Origin: Euclidia mi
Lineage: Eukaryota; Arthropoda; Insecta; Lepidoptera; Erebidae
NCBI GenBank assembly: GCA_944739405.2
Contig: OX123182.2
Coordinates: 67,645,183-67,709,182 of the forward strand
DNA length: 64,000 nt
Direction of reading: 5' to 3'
Shown here: positions 22,912 to 33,865 of the stretch, in pieces
Layout of the letters: each line of letters opens with the position of its first letter
Numbering within the stretch: position 1 is the first letter of the stretch
Notes under the pieces: generated by a model
Database searches by the model: none
Told to the model about the DNA's origin: nothing
The model's input: only the letters and a program-made list of their open reading frames with translations
Program-made: the position numbers and the translations under genes

Positions 22912-23617
22912 ATGAGAACAGACATTAATATTTCTTTAAATGGCGGCGACGCGGTTCGCAACCCGTCACGTCTCGTTCCCCTCGAGGGCGAAAAGCGGCC
23001 TACGGAAAGCCTATTTGCAACATTGAATGTTGGCGGTGGAATGGACGGAAAATTGGATGAAGTATGCCAGATGATGGATGATAAAAATATTGATGTTCTG
23101 TATGTGAATGAAACGAAAAAGAAAGGATGTGACACTACCAAGCATAGCAGCTACACGGCGTATTGGTCCGGAGTAGATAGTACCACCAGAGCCTGCAAGG
23201 GAGTTGGTTTAATATTGTCTGCGCGAATGAATGAGTGCGTAAAAGAGTTTGAATGTGTAAATGCAAGGCTACTATGGATGAGAATGAAAGTAGGACCTAC
23301 TCGTCTTCTTATTGTAGGGGTTTACGCCTCGGCCAATATAGTAACGGGTATATCACAACAAGAAAAAGATGAAAGTCAGGAGTTTTGGGAGAGAGATTTT
23401 GAGGACCTGTAAGGATAACGAAAGATTGGTTTTGTTAGGTGATTTCAATGGATGGGTAGGAGTAAAGCGAGATGGATTTGAAAGGGTTTTAGGTGGATTG
23501 GGTGATAAGAGTGTGAACGAAAATGGAAAAAAACTGCTTGAGCTTTGTTTGGAGTGGAGCCTTTGTGTGACAAACACCATGATTGATCACAAAAGGATAC
23601 ATTTGTATACACTTTAG
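22912..23617 (+). pseudogene. RTE-2 endonuclease region
   Basis: Two overlapping frames (22912-23412 and 23369-23617) cover the APE-type endonuclease. ATLNVGGGMDGKLDEV is the first strand motif, IDVLYVNETKKKG holds the catalytic Glu, and KGVGLILS, LIVGVYAS and VLLGDFNGWVG (catalytic D-x-N) follow. A frameshift joins them at about 23390. Later remnants (VDFVIVDERL-like at about 23640) are out of frame. Inactive. Confidence 0.75.
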
Positions 23618-24083
23618 GCGAAAAATGTTAGAAGTATGATTGATTTTGTAATAGTAGATGAACGACTGAGAAAGAATGTGTTGGATACTAGTATTTCGAG
23701 GGATCGGCATGCAAACAGACCACTTTTTGGTGTTAAGCCGGATAAGTGGGCTCTTTAGAGGATGGCGACACTGAGAAAATAATCCAGAGAGGGTCTTAGA
23801 AATAATAAAACTTGAAAACCTACAAGAGATAGATGTGAAAGATGAGTATAAACGAAGATTGATAGCAAGATTTGAGAGGTTCGATAGCATAAATGATATG
23901 GAAGAATTGTGGCAGTCCCTTTAGAAAGAAGTAGTATATGTAGCGTCTGAAGTATGTGGTGTGATCAAGAGAAGTAAAATACGAAAGATTAAGAATACGT
24001 GGTGGGACACAGATGTACAAACAGCAGTGTTAGAGAAGAAGAAAGCTTGGTTGGATTAATTGGCTGTCAGAGCAAATGAATGA

Positions 24084-26147
24084 ATGGGAAAAGCAACGAT
24101 TGAGGACATAGATGAAGCTAGAAAAGAGTTTCTATGTTCAAAAAGAATAGTGAAAGAAATGGTTAAAAGGAAAAAAGAAGAAAAGAAAGATGAGTTTGAT
24201 AGTAGATTATCTGACGACTTTCGGAGAAACATTGAGTTTTTCTGGAAATCCGTTCGTGCAGTTCGAGGAAAAACTCAATCCTCAGAATACACAGCAATCA
24301 GAGACAAGAATGGAAAGATATTGAATGGTGATTCGTGTGTGCTGAAGAGATGAAAAGAGTATTTTGAAGGATTATTTGAAAGAACGACGACAGAGACATC
24401 AACTGGTGAAATGAATAGTAATGATAGCAATGATGAAAGCGATATTGACGTGGATGAGACTTTGAAGGCACTGGCCAGTATGAAATTAGGAAAGGCTGCA
24501 AGTTATGATAGGATTACAGTCGAAATGCTGAAGGCTTGACAGGGTATCATAGTTAGTCAGCTGCAGCGTTTATTTAACTTGTGCTGGAGCACCGGCCGAG
24601 TACCTGATGACTGGGCCACAGCAGTAGTTGCGCCTCTTTATAAAGGAAAAGGCTCGCAACAAGACTGCAAAAACTATAGAGGCCTTCTCAGCATTGTTGG
24701 CAAATTGTATGCGAAGGTACTGATTGAAAGAGTTATGAAAGTAACCGACAAGAAAATATGAATGTACAAGCGGGATGCCGAAAGGGTATGGGGTGTGCGG
24801 ATCAAGTTTTTTCCTTGCGATGCATAGCCGAGAAATTTTTGGCCAAAGGTTGAAAGGTCTACTGCGCATTCGTGGATTTGGAGGAGGCTTACGATAAAGT
24901 GGTGAGGAATGAAATGTGGTCGGTACTATCGATGTATGGGGTGAACAGCAGCCTCATTCGAGCTCTGAAATCCCTTTATGAGGATTCTAGAGCTTGTGTG
25001 AGGATAAACGGGGCATACACTGACTGGTTTACCATCAACACAGGTGTTAGACAAGGATGTGTAGAGTCGCTGTTCAAAGCTTCATGGACAGTTGTTTGCA
25101 AGATTTGAAACACAGCGATTGTGGATTAAGGATGAATGAGTTACTTGTCAAATGCCTCCTTTATGCTGATAATCAGGTTATACTTGCGTCTTCACTGAAG
25201 GAGTTGCAGGAGATGGTTACAATCATCCATGGTGCGTTAGAGAAGAAAGGACTGCCTCGTTGGTCTCGTGGCATAAATGTGCGCGTGGGATCGGGAGGTC
25301 CCGGGTTCGATTCCTGGGTCGGGCAGTGTTATTGGGTTTTTCTGTCACGTAATTCTCAGTAGCAGCACAGATTACTTAATAGTGCAGCACGGAGTCTGGA
25401 AATGTGCCCGGTACGGCAATAAGCTCGCCCCTTATTACGTGGGACTAAAGTAAATCTGGCGAAAAGTGGGTGTAGAAATACACCTCTGCCTACCCCTTCG
25501 GGGATAAAAGGCGTGACGATATGAATGTATGTATGTATGTTGAAGAAAGGAATGAAAGTGAATGTAAGTAAATCGAAAGTTATGGTTTTTGAAAAGGAGG
25601 AATGCGTCACGGTTTGTAATGTAATGATCGATGGACAGCGAGTGGAGAAAGTGAATGAGTTTGTATATTTAGGTACGCTGTTTACAAGAGATGGTAAGAA
25701 AGTAGAAGATATTGAAAGAAGAGTTAATGCAGGCTGATAATAGAGTGAATGGAGCTCTGAAGGCGTTAATGAATAGCCAAAACGTGTCCAAAAAGTTTGG
25801 CTGTGCATAGAGGGGTATTAGTACCTACTCTTATGTATGGTAGTGATAGTTGGGTATGGCAGAAGAGTCATGAAAGTAGAATAAATGCTGTAGAAATGAG
25901 AGCACCCAAAAGTATGTGTGGTGTTTCATTGACTGACAGTGTAAAGAATTGTGTGATAAGAGAGTGTTGTGGGGTAAAAGAAGATGTAGTGACAAGCATC
26001 GAGAAAGGTATGCTAAGATGGTTTGGGCACGTGGAGAGGATGGATGACGAAAGACTGACCAAACAGATATATAAAGCAAGTGTGGAAGGGACAGGACGAA
26101 GGGGAAGACCTAGGCGGACGTTCTCTGACCAGATTGAAAGATCCTAA
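24084..26147 (+). pseudogene. RTE-2 reverse transcriptase region, broken and split by a SINE
   Basis: Pieces in several frames are recognisable: the linker (24084-24353), CKNYRGLLSIVGKLYAKVL (24664-24730), FVDLEEAYDKVVRNEMW (24869, catalytic Asp), INTGVRQGC (25031), and LLYADNQVILASS (25157), in which the second Asp of YADD is replaced by Asn. After the SINE come KKGMKVNVSKSKVMVF (25540), VYLGTLFTRDG and LRWFGHVERMDDERL (26010), the typical RTE C-terminus. Several stop codons and a missing catalytic Asp make it inactive. Confidence 0.75.
25252..25541 (+). mobile_element. tRNA-derived SINE (family 3) inside RTE-2
   Basis: The tRNA head 'ctgcctcgttggtctcgtgg' has a B-box 'gggttcgattcctggg', and a body with 'gtgcccggtacggcaata', 'cctctgcctaccccttcg' and 'gataaaaggcgtgacg' ends in an ATGT repeat. 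The target duplication gaagaaagga flanks it (25242-25251 and 25542-25551). Removing one copy restores the reading frame of the host RT region. The same family is at 30484-30740, and its body is shared with 26950-27215. Confidence 0.9.
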
Positions 26148-26307
26148 AAACAGGACAGGTTAGAAGTACCCTGAACAGAAGAGCATGCATGAGGAATCTG
26201 ATGGGAGTGAATGAAGCAAGAGAGATATGTCAGGATCGTCGCAAATGGCGTTCCGTAGTCTCTGCCTACCCCTCCGGGAAACAGGTGTGAGTCTATGTAT
26301 GTATGTA

Positions 26308-26570
26308 TGTAAAGGCACTACCCCGTTCCTCATGAACCCGTAGAGATATAAAAATGAAATTCTTATCAAATGCGCAAGTCAAAACTAAAGGGTACTTCCA
26401 GTCGATCTAGAATCTTGAAATTTGGCATAAAGCAACGTTTTATAGCACATAGGAAAAAATTCGAAAACCTAACATTTTTAGTTACATCACATATTTTTTT
26501 TAAATAATTACCTACATGTTTGTACGGAACCCTCGGTGTGCGAGTTCGACTTGCACTTGACTGGTTTATT
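26308..26570 (+). mobile_element. AGGGTTCC-type repeat, right part
   Basis: This continues the repeat of 21541-22568 after the RTE-2 insertion and ends 'cggaaccctcggtgcgcgag' followed by 'gacttgcacttgac'. That matches the end of 41156-41659. It contains one more degenerate tandem unit (about 26375-26480). Confidence 0.7.
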
Positions 26571-26949
26571 TGAGAGTTGTTCGCTTGGGATACTCTAAAG
26601 TGATGTCACGTTCTTATGTTTGTCTATAACAAACATTTTTTTCTCGACAGCGTTGTGATTAGAATAAAAAAAATGTTCCTCCCGGTTCAGCGTATATTTG
26701 TTGTTTTAATTTCTACGTTGTCTTTCGAGGATTTTCGTCATTGTTTGCGTGGTGTGAGACAATACATTGTTCACTTTCTTCTTAAAAAGAAGAAAGGAAT
26801 AGAATGTAAATTGAAAATGATTTATGTGCTTAACGCATGAGAAGGCGCGCCCTAAAAAGTTACACGAGCAGGCGCGCCTGAGCAAAACTCTCACGTTACT
26901 TCAAATGATGTTTTCTTTAAGACCAATTATATTTTTGCAATAAATTCAC
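26571..26949. other. Short unique stretch, no gene recognised
   Basis: AT-rich with a GC patch, 'gaaggcgcgcc..gcaggcgcgcctg', at about 26839-26880. A 74-codon plus-strand ORF shows no known domain. Confidence 0.4.
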
Positions 26950-27215
26950 AGATAGCCCAGTGGTGTACGTAACGGACCGCCGAGACGATGGTCTCGATCG
27001 ATCCCCAGGTACCCCGAGCACACACCTCTGACTTCGAACTTATGTGAACTTATGTGTGCATTATAAATTAATTATCGCTCGCTTAATGATGTGCCCGGTA
27101 GATGGCAATAGGTCGCCCCCTATTATATTGGGACCGAAACATAACTGGCGAAGTGTGGGTGTGTAATACACCTCTGCCTTCCCCTTCGGGGATAAAAGGC
27201 GTGAAGTTATGTTAT
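26950..27215 (+). mobile_element. SINE with family 3 body but a different tRNA head
   Basis: The 5' part 'cagatagcccagtggtgtac' is a different tRNA-like head from that at 25252. The 3' part ('gtgcccggtagatggcaata', 'cctctgccttccccttcgg', 'gataaaaggcgtgaagt') is the family 3 body. The tail is a TTATG repeat. No target duplication was assigned. Confidence 0.7.
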
Positions 27216-27593
27216 GTTATTTACATTTTATGATAAATTAAAAGCCTTTATTTATTTAAGTAAACTGTTTAATTAATAGTAAATAACAAACAATGCAGTC
27301 TATTTTGCAAATTAAAAAAATATTGCAATTTGGCCTTAATATTTGGCTAACTTTACATAAAAAATATATAAAAAACAAAATCACAATAAAAATTGATGAT
27401 TTTATCTTCTATGAGGTTTTGAGTTATGTGTCTTTCATAACACATATGGCATATAAAAGTAACATGCTCGACGCACACTGATATACTGCACAAAATGCAT
27501 GCATTTTTTAACGCATTTTGCTAATGTGGCTTAAAGAAAGTGTGGCATTTAGCGAAAGTGGCATTTTGTGAATGTGGCATTGAGCGCCTGATC

Positions 27594-28250
27594 CTACTGA
27601 TATCTAATAGTAATACGACAATTGAAACTTTTAAACACTCGCGTTGCATGTTTAAGAATATATATATATAGACCAATTACGGTGTTACTGGTTTGTACCG
27701 ATTCCGTAGATAACGTTTTATTCGCATACCGTCGGTTTAATAACTTCGAGAACTTTCGCTCGTGAGTAGCACTACTTAGTTCGAATGTCCGACTTGCTTG
27801 TAAGAACTTTATCCGATCACACAAATCATAATCAACGCTAGATAGGAGCTCACTACATTTCGTATGTACGGCATATAACTCACACTGTACACTATTCAGC
27901 TCACTATGTTTATTGCGTATTAACTGTCTCAGGAGACGTACACTCGCGTTATATAGAATTTTACGGGAAAATGCGATATCATTACGTGGTTTTATACGCA
28001 CACACGTAGGTAATAAGTCCCAATCGCGACATTTTGTTAGAAATATCAACGATGTTTCCACTCGCGCTCGTTTCCTCCGTAATAATTCTAGGTGACGCAC
28101 TAATTTTGCAATACCCCCACTTTAATGCGCAGTCGGCGAATGTTCAATATACAGATACGGTTAGTGTGTTTTGCGCCGGTACTTCGAATATCAACGACCC
28201 GGGGGTAGAAATAGAATCTTCTATCTCGCACTCGGAGACGTGACATCGCT
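27594..28250 (-). pseudogene. Penelope-like element fragment (ORF N-terminal part)
   Basis: On the minus strand a 168-codon frame (28100-27594) reads LELLRRKRARVETSL, IFLTKCRDWDLLPTCVRIK, ALYNASVRLL-like helices and ERKFSKLLNR. This order (FL..CRD..L.P..L/V..K, then arginine-rich helices, then KF..L) resembles the N-terminal region of Penelope-like retroelements. The upstream frame (28333-28100) is separate. RT and GIY-YIG domains are absent. The identification rests on motif memory, not on an alignment. Confidence 0.45.
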
Positions 28251-28349
28251 TCAACAGTCAGCTTGCGATCACGGGACGTGCAACCGTCTCGAAACGTCAA
28301 GCAAAATAAGGTATGTAAATACCTAATTTGCATGTTCGCGTTAATTCCC

Positions 28350-28351
<2 letters not shown>

Positions 28352-28412
<61 letters not shown>
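28352..28412. repeat. TA dinucleotide microsatellite
   Basis: About 30 perfect TA units, followed by a T run. Length is likely variable between individuals and prone to assembly error. Confidence 0.95.
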
Positions 28413-28424
<12 letters not shown>

Positions 28425-28489
28425 CCCCTATAACATTTTCCCTGTACGTGTAACACCCTTTAAAAAAATAACACTTATTGATATCTTTC

Positions 28490-28690
28490 ATCCGTATATA
28501 TAAAATTCTTACGTTACTGACTGAATGACAGACAAGCTACAGCCAAAACTACGGGGCACAAGAAGCTGAAAAATTTAGCATGTATATTACTTGGTGACTA
28601 TAATGGGGTGCAGTAAGAAGGGATATCCCGAAACTACTAAGGGATCCAGCAGAAACAGTTAATGTGCGGGCATAGCTGCGGACATCCTTT
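28490..28690 (+). mobile_element. Short interspersed repeat 'ttactgactga..catcctttag' type
   Basis: Begins 'atatataaaattcttacg', then 'ttactgactgaatgacagac', and ends 'catagctgcggacatccttt'. It is related to 51775-51995 (same strand) and 59813-60022 (opposite strand). It is non-coding. Similar repeats are common in Lepidoptera and may be Helitron-derived. Confidence 0.6.
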
Positions 28691-28921
28691 AGTTTGATAT
28701 AGGTCTCAAGATGTTACAACACTTGGGATGAAACCACCCATTCTTCTTTGAGGGGCTTTCCGATCACCCATGTTAGACCTTGTTTACTGTAAGAAACAAA
28801 TAAAGCATGTAAATAATATATCCACTCTGTTAATCAATAACTGCACGTCGATTCTGTAAAATTTAAACAACAACTCGCATGTCACGTCGCTATTCGCTCT
28901 CACTTCGCATAAGGTTCATAT

Positions 28922-29165
28922 CATCATCATCATCAGCCTTTAACAGTCCACTGCTGGACTAGGCTTCTCCTTTGAAAGGAGGAATTGGCCTACTATACCA
29001 CGCTGGCCAAACTGGTTGGTATAGGGTTTGTATCAAGTTTTCCTTCTCTTACAGTGCTGTTCTATGCATAATATGCTCCCTCTGTCGGCTCTTACGACAC
29101 CTATGGGATGATATGGGGTGTTGACAATCCGTATTCTTAATCCGTCACCACACGGATAATAAGGT
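28922..29165 (-). mobile_element. ATC-tailed SINE-like repeat (family 4)
   Basis: Plus-strand sequence starts with an ATC run, then 'cagcctttaacagtccactg', 'ggcctactataccacgctgg' and 'gtcggctcttacgacacc', and ends 'tccgtcaccacacggat'. It matches 39836-40056, where target duplications define the ends. Confidence 0.75.
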
Positions 29166-30483
29166 TCATAATGACCCTGATTTTGAGTGCGAAGTGAGCG
29201 TCGAACTGACGGGGAATTACCTTATAGAATGCCACTTTTTACGTCATCTCATACTTTATCTATAATTTCGAGGTCAGTTTAGTTCAACTCGCAAACACGC
29301 TCGCAAGAGTAGCGCTTGTATAGATTCAAATTATCAACCGAGTTTTAGAATGCCAATCAAGAAACTCACAGAGGATTCAGATTCGAAGTTTAAAATTAAG
29401 TCTTACAGAATCACACTTCTGTGCATAATAACTACGAAAACACAATCTAATCAATTTTGTTATTAACAAAAAATACTTACACGAACGAGCGCGTGATGAG
29501 CAAAATGCCGCGCTTCACGATGCACCTCACACAAACCCGTCACCACGCAGTCATGGTGGCACTGAGCACCGCGGGCGTTGCGTCAGAGGAGAGGGGGTGA
29601 AATTTTAGGAAGGTACTGAGAAGCTTGTAGTGACACAGTATAGCTACAGTAGAAATTTACAGTAATAAATTTATGCGCGAGAAAAATGCTCTCAGCGCGC
29701 CTTCTCACGGGTTAAATTAATATTTCCAGATCCTAAATAGAAAAAAAATTACGCATTATATATCTGGCGAGTTACTACGGTAGAAGGTTTTGTCCAATCT
29801 TTGTTTCATTCCATATTTTCGCATAAATATTGTTGTTTATATGGCATTTGGCATCAAGTATTATAACGCGCCATTCACATGTCTCAAAATGGGATAAACA
29901 TAAAATGATGAAGTGTGTGTATTAAATATATTACCGGCGGTAGTCCTGTCGCTTGCCAGGGTCGCCGAGGGTGCATATGCATTTAATGTTCAGATGATAA
30001 AGCGATACCACTAAACATAATTTCCACGTTTTGAAACCACATTAACATCTTTGCAAATATGTTTAGTGTCATAATTTAACTTCAGCAGTTTAACGTGTAC
30101 TATGCGTAAATAGCAGAAAGTATATTGATGGATATTGGAGCTCAGTTTATTGGTAATTTGATTTACATCCAATAACACAGTGGCGCGTCGCCGTGGCGTT
30201 TTGCACAGCCCGCTGATGATTGTATACTTTTAATTAAGCGGTTCTTTCAGCGGTCTTTATCTACAAGCTTACCAGCGTAGCCGTTATACAAGATAACATT
30301 TCAAATAGATTAAAACACATCAGCCCAGACGGTTTTTTCTTTTACAAAAAGACTTCACTCGCTACGTGACGGCAAAATGTGATTTTCCGAAAAAGATAAC
30401 TTTCGTACCGACGATATTTCCAGAGAGACTCGGACACCGAGTTTTTTTTTTTGTTTTTGTTATATTTTATTTATTTATTTATA
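29166..30483. other. Unique region with a GC-rich patch, no gene recognised
   Basis: AT-rich except 29480-29600. On the minus strand that patch has a GC-rich run followed by a donor-like 'cgt|gtaagtatt' (about 29485), but no convincing coding frame. It might be a non-coding first exon; the evidence is weak. Confidence 0.3.
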
Positions 30484-30740
30484 AACTCACGCCTTTATCC
30501 CCGAAGGGGTAGGCAGAGGTGTAATATTACACCCACATTTCGCCATGAATTTTTAGGTCCCACGTAATAGGGGGCGAGCCTATTGCCGTACCGGGCACAT
30601 TACCAGACTCCGTGCTGCAACTGAGAATTTCCTAACGGAAAAACCAAATAACACTTTGCCCGGCCCGGGAATCGAACCCGAGACCTCCCAATCCCACGCG
30701 CACATTTATGCCGCGAGACCAACAAGGCAGTCTGACCAAC
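30484..30740 (-). mobile_element. tRNA-derived SINE (family 3)
   Basis: Reverse-oriented copy of the 25252-25541 family. On the plus strand it has 'cacgcctttatccccgaagg', 'ccgtaccgggcacattacc' and the B-box complement 'gggaatcgaacccgag'. Short AT-rich 'atttata' sequences flank both sides and may be the target duplication. Confidence 0.85.
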
Positions 30741-31519
30741 GAGGCAGTCATTTATATATATTATATTTTGTCACTAATTAAGGAAGTTCGTCTGATTCTA
30801 TTAAGTAGCAAGTTTGGTGTTTACTTTCTTTGTCGTTGCACCCACTTTGCCTCCTAAATGAGGTCATTAAATCGTTATTTCTTTTAAATCATATTAATGG
30901 CAGAACATTAAAGAGTAAATCAAGTAAAATAAGGTAAGGATAACGGTAAAAGTGACTTGCAGTTTTAAGAAGACGCCTTTTTATGTACCGGAGAAATTCA
31001 TTCTCCAATATTTGAAAATAATACCTATAATAGGCATATCAGTGCATCCTAAATAATTGCTGATAATTTTGTAAAATATCAACAGACTGTTTGTAAAGAT
31101 AATCGTACGTAGGTATGTACTATAATTTCGAGCGGCACCTACATGGGCTAAATATACGTATGTTTATCATATGTTTATCCCATGTAGGTGCTAAATTCAC
31201 AACACTCGGTGTCAAAAGAGTTACATTTTTAAACTTCTGCATATGGCAGTTGTACACTTAGTAGAGCTCCATACAATAATTAAACCAAATCTCTATGAGT
31301 ACACACATAACGCTCAAAACACCATTTGACACGTATACCTCATCGTTTATAATGCGGAATTCGAGGAATCTCACGCAGTAACGCTGTAGGCTTAATAATG
31401 AAATACTAAACGTAGAGCGGGTAATTATTAGTGTAAATTCAAAGCAAATCTGTTATAAATTCATACACAGCCCCTTGTACAGATTTCTAACTTTAAAATG
31501 TAAACGAGGCCTACACATT
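30741..31519. other. Unique AT-rich sequence left of copy B
   Basis: No ORF, SINE or known repeat was recognised. An inverted pair 'cacctacatgggctaaata' / 'tatcccatgtaggtg' lies at about 31135-31190. Homology to copy A starts at about 31520, and the true duplication boundary cannot be placed because copy A is cut by the window edge. Confidence 0.4.
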
Positions 31520-31749
31520 ACGGAAACATAAAACATTTAGCTCTTATAAGAAAGATACCCGAGGCGGCTTTTAAACGAAATCCATTCAGAATATTAATAT
31601 GCCCCTGTATTGTATCCGTTCCCTGTATGTAAACTATGAAGGCCGTCAATACCAGATATCTGTGACTTACAGTACAGCGGCCATACCCCGAAGACGCGGC
31701 TCCAAACTTGTCTAAATATTTTGTTTACACTACTTAGGTAATATTTCTA

Positions 31750-32067
31750 GGTAGTAGAGCCTTGCTGATTTCAGCATGAATGGGCCGGCTCGACCGGGGA
31801 AGTACTACCCTCTCACAGAAAATCGACGTAAAGTAACAGAATCTAAACTGTTGCGTTTCGTTCGGTGAGTGAGAGTGCCGGAGGCCCTATCCCCTATTCC
31901 TTCTCCTCATCCCACTCCTTATCCTATCCCTTTTCCCAACCCCGGCGGCAACGCACTTGTAACTCCTGTGGTGTTGCTTGTGTCCATGGGCGGCGGTAAT
32001 TGCTTACCATCAGGCAATCCGTCTGCTCGTTTGCCGCCTTATACTATAAAAAAAAAAAAAAAAAAAA
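31750..32067 (+). mobile_element. Poly(A)-tailed SINE/LINE-3' retroposon, copy B only
   Basis: About 318 bp, starting 'ctaggtagtagagccttgct' and ending 'tgctcgtttgccgcc' plus a polyadenylation-like 'actataaaa' and an A22 tail. The 3' end resembles the 3' ends of lepidopteran Bm1-type retroposons. Copy A has the empty site near 233. AT-rich 'aatatat' on both sides is the probable target duplication. Confidence 0.8.
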
Positions 32068-32131
32068 AAATATATACACCAACAATATATCAATACGTAG
32101 GTAAACGTAGCGTACACAATTTCTTCATACC

Positions 32132-32440
32132 AAGATCCCAGAGCCGCCAGACCTACGTCATTTTAGCAAAGCTGAAATTTTGACGATTATTAGTATAATA
32201 TCTTGTTAAGAGGTATGACGACCCACTAGCTTGAAAGCTGGGCCATTTCACGCTACCTGTGAAATGGCCAAGTACAGGTACCTAAAAAACATACTCACCT
32301 ACGTTAAAGTAGCAATCCTCGTATTCAAATATGTTTTTAAAAATATTGTCTAGAATGGAAATTCATTATTGCCAGACACTTTCCGTGGGCCATTACTTCT
32401 GCCAGACGTCTTGATTGTTTCTTAAAAATAAAGTAAACTA
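32132..32440. repeat. Left terminal inverted repeat
   Basis: It matches the reverse complement of 36590-36889, starting AAGATCCC and continuing through 'cctacgtcattttagcaaa', 'gacccactagcttgaaagc' and 'ccgtgggccattacttctgc'. The main difference is a local block around 32260 where the two repeats read differently. Confidence 0.9.
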
Positions 32441-32778
32441 CGTTAAATGAGCAAACCTAAATTTTATATCAGTATATTACTTTAAGTACTCTTTCAAGAC
32501 CCATTGTACGCAGCCAGACCAATCCGAAGGGCCAGACGCCATGAAACTTTCCCTGTGAGTGCGAGCATGAGGGCATTATTCATACGCATGCCCCAAAAGA
32601 CTGTAGGAATATTATTTGGTATTATTTCAAGAATAAAAGTGTAAAATTTCTTTCTTTTTTATAAAAATTGAATTCAAATCAAAGAGGTACAACACAATAT
32701 TTTTTTGTAAGATAATATTTTTTTTTAATAATACATTGTTGAACAAGGTATTATTAAAAAAAAATATTATGTTTAAAA

Positions 32779-32891
32779 TTATTCATCTTCATTGTAATCA
32801 TAGTCCGAGTTCTTCCTTCGCTCATCAAATTCACATTCAAATCGAATATTTAATTCATCTTCACCATCATCTTCGTTGTTATTTGAATTGT
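32779..32891 (-). CDS. Last coding exon of the XPG-like transposon gene
   Basis: On the minus strand an acceptor 'tttttacag' precedes an exon that enters in phase 1 and encodes an acidic tail (NSNNNEDDGEDELNIRFE..) ending NEDE and TAA at 32781-32779. The matching donor is at 33596/33595 (..CACTCAA|GTATTT), also phase 1, after WFDGDQLPSFVSESLENHS. The agreement of phase on both sides supports a real intron of about 700 bp. Confidence 0.55.
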
Positions 32892-33595
32892 CTGTAAAAA
32901 TAAATAATTCAATAATATGTTTAGAGATGCCGTAGGCAGGTAGGAAAATGTTCAGAGTGCGCAGTGGAAGTTTGTGTTACATCTACCTGACTATGACAAG
33001 GCAAAAGGTCTAAACTATATACTGTGATTGCACAGTGATTATATTTCAACTTACCTAAGATCTTCTCTGATGATGTTCTGGAGTAGACCTATAAGATTAC
33101 ACTCATAATTTTGGCCAAAATGACAAGCAAATCGGTATAGCTACCAGTCCAATGGTCAGGGTTTTCTTCCAACGAAGTCCTCAGGACACAAGCACGTGGA
33201 CGGATTTGCACAACTTTACAAATGTTCAATAATTCACAATTTTATCACAATCAATTTATCAATCGCTCGCAACTCTGTCAGTCAACATCAATAGCAACAG
33301 TTGCAAGGTTATTAACCAATATAATTCAATTCCAAAACGCGAAAATTACAAGACATGGCGTATATATGCGCAAGACCTTTTTTTTTCTTTTTTTTCGGAC
33401 ACGACAATGAATGAAAGTGAATGATTAGACAGTTCATAGTGTGACCAGAGTCAGAAATTTTCAATAGACAAAGTAACACGCTACTAAACTGATATAATCG
33501 ATTTAACTTATCATAAACAACATTTCCATTTCAAACAAATAATATTGAGAATAGCTACAAGTATATTGAAGTAAATTAAAGTGAAATTTAAATAC

Positions 33596-33835
33596 TTGAG
33601 TGGTTTTCAAGTGACTCGCTCACAAAACTTGGTAGTTGGTCACCATCAAACCAGGTCAAAATCATACCGGCTATCTATTAAAATCCATCCATTATTCTCA
33701 AGTCAAAATGCTGGGGTGCTTTATATGAGCATTGTTCCAGACACTTGCAATATAATTTGCTCTTCGAAACTGTTGAAGTAATTCAGTTTTGCAAGGGTTT
33801 GCAAACTTTATATAACTCGTAGATTAATTTTTGTA
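33596..33835 (-). pseudogene. XPG-like transposon gene, penultimate exon (3' of the LINE)
   Basis: Minus-strand reading contains LLQQFRRANYIASVWNNAH (about 33780-33720), a frame change, ENNGWILIDSRYDF (about 33690-33650), another frame change, and WFDGDQLPSF (about 33640-33610), ending at the donor at 33596. Stops and small indels separate the blocks. This is the C-terminal region expected after the GCDY block in this protein group. Confidence 0.5.
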
Positions 33836-33865
33836 TTGTATCGAATACATTTTGTTCCTGATCCC

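Larger units (their letters stand above)
22569..26307 (+). mobile_element. RTE-type LINE (RTE-2), decayed
   Basis: A 3.7-kb non-LTR element with a repeated 5' UTR, an apurinic endonuclease, a reverse transcriptase and an ATGT-repeat 3' tail (about 26285-26307). It splits an AGGGTTCC-type repeat, whose third and fourth tandem units flank it. The ORF is broken by many stops and frameshifts and contains a SINE (25252-25541). Protein landmarks differ clearly from RTE-1, so it is a separate family. Confidence 0.85.

Noticed and set aside
25262..25325. tRNA gene on the plus strand.
   Set aside because: tRNA-like A and B boxes belong to a SINE head; no complete cloverleaf or anticodon stem is evident, and the element has a SINE body and target duplication.
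28352..28412. Possible CRISPR or satellite array.
   Set aside because: It is a plain TA microsatellite. No direct repeats with unique spacers occur, and the window is eukaryotic.
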